From NCBI GenBank assembly GCA_025361645.1, contig JANYKI010000128.1:1-43840 (forward strand): a stretch of 43,840 nt of DNA. Reading direction: 5' to 3'. The stretch is from Methanothrix sp. GTDB lineage: Archaea > Halobacteriota > Methanosarcinia > Methanotrichales > Methanotrichaceae. Position 1 is the first letter of the stretch. The number at the start of each line of letters is the position of its first letter. Positions 38,474 to 43,840 of this stretch are shown piece by piece. The translations under genes and the position numbers were made by a program. The notes under the pieces are model-generated. The model had not been told where the DNA came from, made no database searches, and saw only the letters and a program-made list of their open reading frames with translations.

Positions 38474-39193
38474 ATGCAGATAAAGACCGAGGGCCAGGAC
38501 GAATGTGGGGGCCAGAAGACGTTGAGAGCCAATGCTAGCAGGCTCAAGGGCGGCAAATTGGGGCTGGACAGGACACAGGCCACCATAATTCTCTCCGGCC
38601 TTTACCTCTTCTTCTCCCTGGCAGGCAACATCGCTGCCACCAAGGTCACCTACTTCGGCGGCCTGGTCATGGATGCCGGCTTCATTTACTCTTTAACCTT
38701 CACCTGGCGCGACCTGATCCACAAGCAACTCGGTCAGAAGGCGGCAGTCACCACGATCTGGCTGTCGGCAGCCGTCAACCTGCTCGCGGCACTTTATTTT
38801 CAGTTGGTGGTCCTGCTGCCGGCGCAGACGGATTGGGCGAATGGCGGAGGGCAGATTGCCTGGGAATTTCTTTTTTCCCTGCAAATGAGGATTGTACTGG
38901 CATCCATCCTCACGGCGCTAATTGCCGAACTGATTGACACGAAAGTCTATCAACTCTGGACGCGGGGCGGCAGAGAAAAATGGCCGCAATGGACCCGGGT
39001 CTTTGCCTCCAATTCCGTCTCCATTCCCGTGGACAGTCTGCTCTTTCCCATCATTGCCTTTGCCGGGGTTGTGGGTGCAGAGGGCTTGCAGCAGATGGTC
39101 TGGACCAACATCATCGTTAAAGCGCTGGTCACCGCGCTGGTCTTCTGGACGATCTATCTGGTGCCGGAAAAGCCGATCTATGGAGATGAGTAA
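38474..39193 (+). CDS. YhhQ-like queuosine-precursor transporter (VUT family)
   Basis: LFFSLAGNIAATKVTYFGGLVMDAGFIYSLTFTWRDLIHKQLGQKAA; ASNSVSIPVDSLLFPIIAFAG. Confidence 0.88.
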   Translation: MQIKTEGQDECGGQKTLRANASRLKGGKLGLDRTQATIILSGLYLFFSLAGNIAATKVTYFGGLVMDAGFIYSLTFTWRDLIHKQLGQKAAVTTIWLSAAVNLLAALYFQLVVLLPAQTDWANGGGQIAWEFLFSLQMRIVLASILTALIAELIDTKVYQLWTRGGREKWPQWTRVFASNSVSIPVDSLLFPIIAFAGVVGAEGLQQMVWTNIIVKALVTALVFWTIYLVPEKPIYGDE

Positions 39194-39281
39194 GGCGCTG
39201 GCTAATCCATCTCCAAAGCTCGTTCGTAGTAGTAGTATGCCGGGTTCCGGTGGTAGGGGCACGATTCTGCTGCGCCTCCTT

Positions 39282-40544
39282 TCATCTCACCATCACTCTC
39301 GCTCCCAGACCCGTCATCTGCCCGAAGAAACCCGGATAGGAGACATCCACCGCTTCCGCCGTATCGATCTGCGTCTCCCCTGCCACCAATCCCGCCACCG
39401 TGAGCGCCATGACGATCCTATGATCGTGCCACCCGTGCACCTTTGCTCCGTGCAGCTTTCCGCCCGTGATCTCCAGCCCGTCCGGACGCTCCCGGATGTC
39501 AGCGCCCATTTTAGAAAGCTCCACAGCCATGGCGTGCAGCCGGTCCGTCTCCTTGTGGCGCACATGCTCGGCATTCACCACGGTCGTCTTGCCGCTCGCC
39601 ACAGCACCCAGCACGGCGATGGTGGGCACCAGATCGGGAGTGCGGCTGGCGTCCACCTCTACACCCACCAGGTCGCCGCCCTTGATGTGGAGGTCCCCTC
39701 TTTCCTTATCCCAGGAGACCTTGGCGCCCATGCGGCCCAGTATGTCGATGATTGCCGAGTCGCCCTGCCGGGAGGGGAGGACGCCCTTGACAGTGACCTC
39801 GCTGCCGCTGACCGCTGCTGCGGCCAGCGGGTAGGAGGCAGAGGAGAAGTCTCCGGGAATGGTGTAGCTCTTCAGGCCAAAGCTTTGCCCTCCGGGCACA
39901 AAGAACTCCTGCGGCTGCGCCTGCACCCGCACGTTTGCGTCGGCCAGCATGTCCAGGGTGATCTCAGCATAGGGGCGGCTCTTCAGATCGCCCTCGATTA
40001 TTATCCTCGTGTCCTCTTCCGCCAGAGGGGCAGCGATGAGCAGCGCCGAGAGGAACTGGGAGCTGACGCCCCCGTTCAGGTGGGCCGTGCCGCCTCGCAT
40101 CTTTCCCTTGATCACCAGCGGAGCCTTGCCGTTATTGCGAATGGAGAAAGCCTGGGCACCCAGCTCCGAGAGCGTGCTCAAAAGAGGGCCGTTGGGCCGG
40201 GTGCGAATGGAGGCATCGCCCGTAAGCACCGCTCCGTCGGTCAGGGCCGCCACCGCCGAGCAAAAGCGGAGCGTGGTGCCCGAATTTAAAACGTTGATGA
40301 CATCTTCCGGGGTCTGGGGCCGGTCGGAGACGCCAGTGATTAACACTTCGTCGTTAAGTGAGATCTTGGCTCCAAAGGCCTCGCTGGCGGCAACTGTCGC
40401 TCGGGTGTCTGCGGAGAGGAGGGGCCGCTTTACGGTTCCGCCTGGTCCCAGGGAAGTTATGAGGATAGCGCGGTGGGTGTAGCTTTTAGAGGGTGGGGCA
40501 TATACCTCACCAAAGAGAGAAGAGCGCTCGACTGACGCAATCAT
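39282..40544 (-). CDS. aroA: 3-phosphoshikimate 1-carboxyvinyltransferase (EPSP synthase)
   Basis: GEVYAPPSKSYTHRAILITSLGPG, NVLNSGTTLRFCSAVAALTDG, VNAEHVRHKETDRLHAMAVELSKMGADI. Confidence 0.96.
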   Translation of the reverse strand: MIASVERSSLFGEVYAPPSKSYTHRAILITSLGPGGTVKRPLLSADTRATVAASEAFGAKISLNDEVLITGVSDRPQTPEDVINVLNSGTTLRFCSAVAALTDGAVLTGDASIRTRPNGPLLSTLSELGAQAFSIRNNGKAPLVIKGKMRGGTAHLNGGVSSQFLSALLIAAPLAEEDTRIIIEGDLKSRPYAEITLDMLADANVRVQAQPQEFFVPGGQSFGLKSYTIPGDFSSASYPLAAAAVSGSEVTVKGVLPSRQGDSAIIDILGRMGAKVSWDKERGDLHIKGGDLVGVEVDASRTPDLVPTIAVLGAVASGKTTVVNAEHVRHKETDRLHAMAVELSKMGADIRERPDGLEITGGKLHGAKVHGWHDHRIVMALTVAGLVAGETQIDTAEAVDVSYPGFFGQMTGLGARVMVR

Positions 40545-40681
40545 GATCGAGGAAATGGTAGCGCAAGTATAAGAAATGTGTGCTATGAGTCGAATATAAA
40601 TTTGGCGGTTCAATCCGATCAAAGCGGAAGATAAATCTATGATACAATGAACAAAGCTACGGGCTTGCCAGTGGGACTACT

Positions 40682-41959
40682 ATGAATATCATTTGCGCCT
40701 ATCCTGTAAACGTCGATGCTGTCTGCAATATACGTAGTGAGGAGATATCGGCCCTCATCTCATCCAATATGAAAATAGAGCTGAAAGAGTCGATAGGCAG
40801 CCGTGAGGACCTCCTATCCTGCCTGTTATTCTGCATGCAGCAGGGATCGGGAGCAGAGATCCTTATCCAGGGCCCGCAGGTGGCCCGGCAGATCGAAGAA
40901 TCCTTCTCCTGGCAATTTCGCCTGGGCGGAAATGCGGGCATCATGGCCAATGTCCTGGCCACGCTGGGAGCCAGGCCGGTTCTCAATGCTCCCGCCCTGG
41001 GACCGAGATTGGCAGGCATGCTGCATGCCGTGGTGCATGTGCCCGTTTCCGTAGCAGAAGAGCCGGGCCAGGCGGCAGAAGGGCCCAAAGCTGATCAAGA
41101 AATGGTGCATTTCGTCTTCCAGTTCAAAAAGGGAGACCTGGTATCCAGTGGCCAGAGCAGAATAATTGCGCCCAGCGATAATCGTTTTATTGCCACATAC
41201 GATCCGGTGAATACCAGGCTCCTCTCCAGCAAACATTTCGATTCCTATTGCCTGGAAAATATCCGGGAAATCGATGGCGCGCTGCTCTCCGGCTTTCACC
41301 TGGCACCGTTTAAAGAGTACCAGGAGATCTTTCCCCAGAAAATCGCCCAGATCAAATCCTGGAAGGATAAAAATCCGCAGATCTTCATCCACGCCGAGAT
41401 GGGCAGCTTCCAGAGTCCTGAGATTATGCAGTCTCTTCTTTTGCTTCTTCCCCAAATTCCCGTGGACAGCCTGGGCCTGAATGAGGACGAGCTGGCGGCT
41501 GCAGAAGGCTTATCGCCAGGATCATTGCCCGCCCGATGGCAGGAGACCATGAAGGCGACAGAGCGTCTGCGTGAAAGCCTGGGGCTTTTTAGAGTGGCGG
41601 TTCATACCCGAGACTACATTCTGAGCGTCATGTTGCCGGGAAAGATCACAGCCGCTATAGAGCTCTCTGCCCTCCAAAGCGGGGCTGATGCCGCAGCCGC
41701 GTTGGCAGCCACGGGCTTTGTAACAGGAGAGTCACCCGAAGTGGTTAATTCCGTGGGACTTGAGGCCAAAGAGGAGTTTTGCCGCAATGGGGCCACGGCA
41801 TCCGGGAGGGGTGCATTCCTTCAAACCGGAGAGGCAATCATATCTTTGATGCCGTCTCTCCTGGCAAAAAAGCCAAAGATTACCGTCGGCCTGGGGGATA
41901 CCGCCACCGCAGCCGTCTTTTTCCGGGAACTTACGGCCATTAAAAAAAATCGGTTTTGA
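40682..41959 (+). CDS. ADP-dependent phosphofructokinase/glucokinase family kinase
   Basis: RLGGNAGIMANVLATLGARPVLNAPALGPRLAGML, LSGFHLAPFKEYQE, FIHAEMGSFQSPEIM, DSLGLNEDELAAAEG. Confidence 0.9.
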   Translation: MNIICAYPVNVDAVCNIRSEEISALISSNMKIELKESIGSREDLLSCLLFCMQQGSGAEILIQGPQVARQIEESFSWQFRLGGNAGIMANVLATLGARPVLNAPALGPRLAGMLHAVVHVPVSVAEEPGQAAEGPKADQEMVHFVFQFKKGDLVSSGQSRIIAPSDNRFIATYDPVNTRLLSSKHFDSYCLENIREIDGALLSGFHLAPFKEYQEIFPQKIAQIKSWKDKNPQIFIHAEMGSFQSPEIMQSLLLLLPQIPVDSLGLNEDELAAAEGLSPGSLPARWQETMKATERLRESLGLFRVAVHTRDYILSVMLPGKITAAIELSALQSGADAAAALAATGFVTGESPEVVNSVGLEAKEEFCRNGATASGRGAFLQTGEAIISLMPSLLAKKPKITVGLGDTATAAVFFRELTAIKKNRF

Positions 41960-41972
41960 TTGCGGCTCTACT

Positions 41973-42254
41973 TTACCCGCCCGTCTCCAGGTTATCATCC
42001 TGCATCTTAACCGCATCCATCATATCTTGCGTCTGCTTGAACCGATCCTGGATCTGTTCAATGGTCATGCCCTCCAGATCTTTTCTATCCGGAGCCTTTT
42101 CGATCAGCTCCAGGGTATCCAGGCGGTAGTAAAGGCCGGTGCTGTCTAAATAGGCCCACGTCTCTCCATCTTCTTCCACCTTCAGCACCTTGACCGTCCC
42201 GATGGTGCCCGTGCCCTTGTACCTGACCAGGCTGTCTTCTTTTATCTCCGCCAT
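41973..42254 (-). CDS. DUF2098-family protein
   Basis: DSLVRYKGTGTIGTVKVLKVEEDGETWAYLDSTGLYYRLDTLELIEK. Confidence 0.75.
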   Translation of the reverse strand: MAEIKEDSLVRYKGTGTIGTVKVLKVEEDGETWAYLDSTGLYYRLDTLELIEKAPDRKDLEGMTIEQIQDRFKQTQDMMDAVKMQDDNLETGG

Positions 42255-42268
42255 AAAATCACTCGTTT

Positions 42269-42730
42269 CTACAGCTTTTGCACAATTATCTCGCTTTCTT
42301 TTGAAGCTATGCCCAATATCTCTGCGCCCCCGGGCTTCGCCAGCACCTGGGCTTCGTGAAACTCCTCAGATCCACAGAGCACATCCTGCTCGGGATGCGT
42401 TCCCTGCTCTATCTTGCAGCTCAAACGAGTGCAGGGGCCGATGGACACCACCGTCTTCAAGCGGGGCGATGCGGGATGGCCTTTAGGGAGCACTATCAAC
42501 GGTGCGCCTAGTTCCCTAAGCTGATAAATGGTGCAACATAGGCCGCGCATAACCTTCTCGCCTACGCCTCGGGAAGAAGCCACCATCAGATCCTCTGGAT
42601 CGGTGAAGAGCACAATCTCCTCTGACTCCGTCTCCAGATAAAAAAAGTGTCCTTTCGTCTTGGCAATCGCTAAAGTGCCACTGCGGCCTACGAGATAAGC
42701 TATCTCGTCCTCCTTGATGAGTATATGCAT
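42269..42730 (-). CDS. Conserved archaeal hypothetical protein (start likely at MHILIKEDE)
   Basis: Ordered ORF in a same-strand run between DUF2098 and a zinc-ribbon gene. Confidence 0.65.
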   Translation of the reverse strand: MHILIKEDEIAYLVGRSGTLAIAKTKGHFFYLETESEEIVLFTDPEDLMVASSRGVGEKVMRGLCCTIYQLRELGAPLIVLPKGHPASPRLKTVVSIGPCTRLSCKIEQGTHPEQDVLCGSEEFHEAQVLAKPGGAEILGIASKESEIIVQKL

Positions 42731-42735
42731 GGCCC

Positions 42736-42888
42736 TTAGACTGCCTTGACGTTCCTGGATTTGCAGGAAGGACACATGGGCCTTCTACCCATTCCCTTAA
42801 ACTGATTCTTGCAGTCCAGACATTCGTAATCTTTGGTGGCCAAAGTTTCGATATTCCCTATGTCCGGCCCGCCTCCAACAGTACACAT
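42736..42888 (-). CDS. Small zinc-ribbon protein
   Basis: MCTVGGGPDIGNIETLATKDYECLDCKNQFKGMGRRPMCPSCKSRNVKAV (two CxxC). Confidence 0.75.
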   Translation of the reverse strand: MCTVGGGPDIGNIETLATKDYECLDCKNQFKGMGRRPMCPSCKSRNVKAV

Positions 42889-42956
42889 TTTGCCTTCACC
42901 TCCTCTCATTCTATAGCACTTTTGCATATGTTAACTTATCGGAACATTTTTTTGCA

Positions 42957-43625
42957 TCAGAAGCTCAATGCATGCTTCGGGCAAGCTTCCACACATCTGG
43001 CGCATTTAATGCAGTCCGGCTTATCCAGTATCTCGTTTACAGGAAGCTGCATGGGGCAGACCTTCTGGCACTTGCCGCAATCGATGCATTTCTCTCTGTC
43101 CACTTTTAGCTGGTACTTCTTGCCACCCATTGCTCTTTGCATCGTTCCCATGGGGCAAAAAGAGCACCAGGTTCGAGGGGCTATGATTACACCAAAGAGG
43201 ATGGCAATTGATGTGGTTAGAATGCAGAGCGTAACAAAAACCATTCCAATTTTGTCCACTACACCCTCTGTCTGTATAATGCGAAAGATCATGAATCCCA
43301 TGAGTGCGATGAAGATGGGGGCTCTTAGCCACATGCTCCGAAATAGAGGTGGTATTCTCAATTTTCGGCTCAAGGGAGCCAGCCAGAAATCAACAAAGCT
43401 TCCCCGCGGGCAGAGATTTCCGCAAAACCAGCGTCCTCGGAAGGGAGCAATGATCATCAGGCTGGCAAAGACCAGCAAGAGGAAGTAGCCAAGCTTGGGG
43501 TAAAATATGCCGCCTATGGATACTATCAGCACCATGATTCCAAGATAAGGGGTGATCTTTAGCATATTTGTCAGTTGCATAGAGCACGCAAAGTTATATA
43601 AGCGATTCCTATTAGCCATTCCCAT
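42957..43625 (-). CDS. NapH-like membrane 4Fe-4S ferredoxin-type protein
   Basis: GRWFCGNLCPRGSFVDFW, TWCSFCPMGTMQRAMGG, REKCIDCGKCQKVCPMQ, PDCIKCARCVEACPKHALSF. Confidence 0.92.
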   Translation of the reverse strand: MGMANRNRLYNFACSMQLTNMLKITPYLGIMVLIVSIGGIFYPKLGYFLLLVFASLMIIAPFRGRWFCGNLCPRGSFVDFWLAPLSRKLRIPPLFRSMWLRAPIFIALMGFMIFRIIQTEGVVDKIGMVFVTLCILTTSIAILFGVIIAPRTWCSFCPMGTMQRAMGGKKYQLKVDREKCIDCGKCQKVCPMQLPVNEILDKPDCIKCARCVEACPKHALSF

Positions 43626-43669
43626 TATCTGATTCGGGATCGAAGTAATCGTGTGTAGAGAGGTTCCTT

Positions 43670-43840
43670 TGGCAAAGCTACGTCAACTACCACGCCCTAA
43701 AGGACGTGGCTTGTGACTACGCAAAAAGTCGTGTCACTATCGGTCGGTTGACTCTTCTCCCAGGCGGAGATGTGGCAGACCATGGCCTGCTGGCGACCTG
43801 CTCAGAGGTGAGAGCTTCAATTGCCTTAAGTTCTGCTCAG
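43670..43840 (+). ncRNA. Candidate IscB/TnpB-associated RNA (HEARO / omegaRNA-like), truncated by the window edge
   Basis: GTCAAC (43682-43687) pairs with GTTGAC (43747-43752), enclosing hairpins CCACGcCC-taaa-GGaCGTGG (43690-43709) and GTGACtACG-loop-CGTGTCAC (43713-43737). No ORF here. Confidence 0.6.

Noticed and set aside
38934-40289. 451-aa plus-strand ORF
   Set aside because: Antisense shadow of aroA with Arg/Ser/Pro/His-rich composition; aroA motifs on the minus strand are unambiguous.
1-43840. tRNA or rRNA genes
   Set aside because: None recognised by eye; no cloverleaf with a convincing T-loop (GGTTCRANYC) was found, though a tRNAscan-SE run would be decisive.

Overview
This 43.8 kb window looks like a methanogenic archaeal chromosome, probably Methanothrix/Methanosaeta-like. 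That taxonomic guess is inference from gene content: an ADP-dependent sugar kinase, a DUF2098-type protein, PspA/PspAA, a HerA-type ATPase, a TIGR00288-type NYN protein and many secreted TPR/thioredoxin proteins. The left edge is the leader-distal end of a CRISPR array: 37-bp repeats, 36-bp spacers, no cas genes in the window. The rest is mostly housekeeping with accessory patches: (i) a decayed patch at 1.5-3.9 kb (frameshifted DUF72 gene, truncated ERCC4 nuclease); (ii) a sulfur/arsenic/thiol-redox block at 9.5-20.2 kb (DsrE/F/H-like genes, two ArsR regulators, a wHTH-FeS regulator, ACR3, a Cys-less double rhodanese, thioredoxin/CcdA proteins); (iii) a STAS / SpoIIE-phosphatase / NCS2-permease cassette at 25-28.5 kb, where the permease C-terminus resembles a degenerate RsbW-like ATPase domain; (iv) a micro-ORF cluster and a degenerate non-coding repeat region at 35.9-37.1 kb; (v) a bacterial-type tRNA-guanine transglycosylase next to a YhhQ-like queuosine-precursor transporter at 37.2-39.2 kb; (vi) a structured RNA at the right edge resembling an IscB/TnpB-associated (HEARO/omegaRNA) RNA, with any partner nuclease lying outside the window. 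Strongest leads: the partner-switching permease cassette, the queuosine-type pair in an archaeon, the right-edge RNA, an ACR3 relic and the micro-ORF cluster. All family calls were made by eye from translated motifs; no database search was run.
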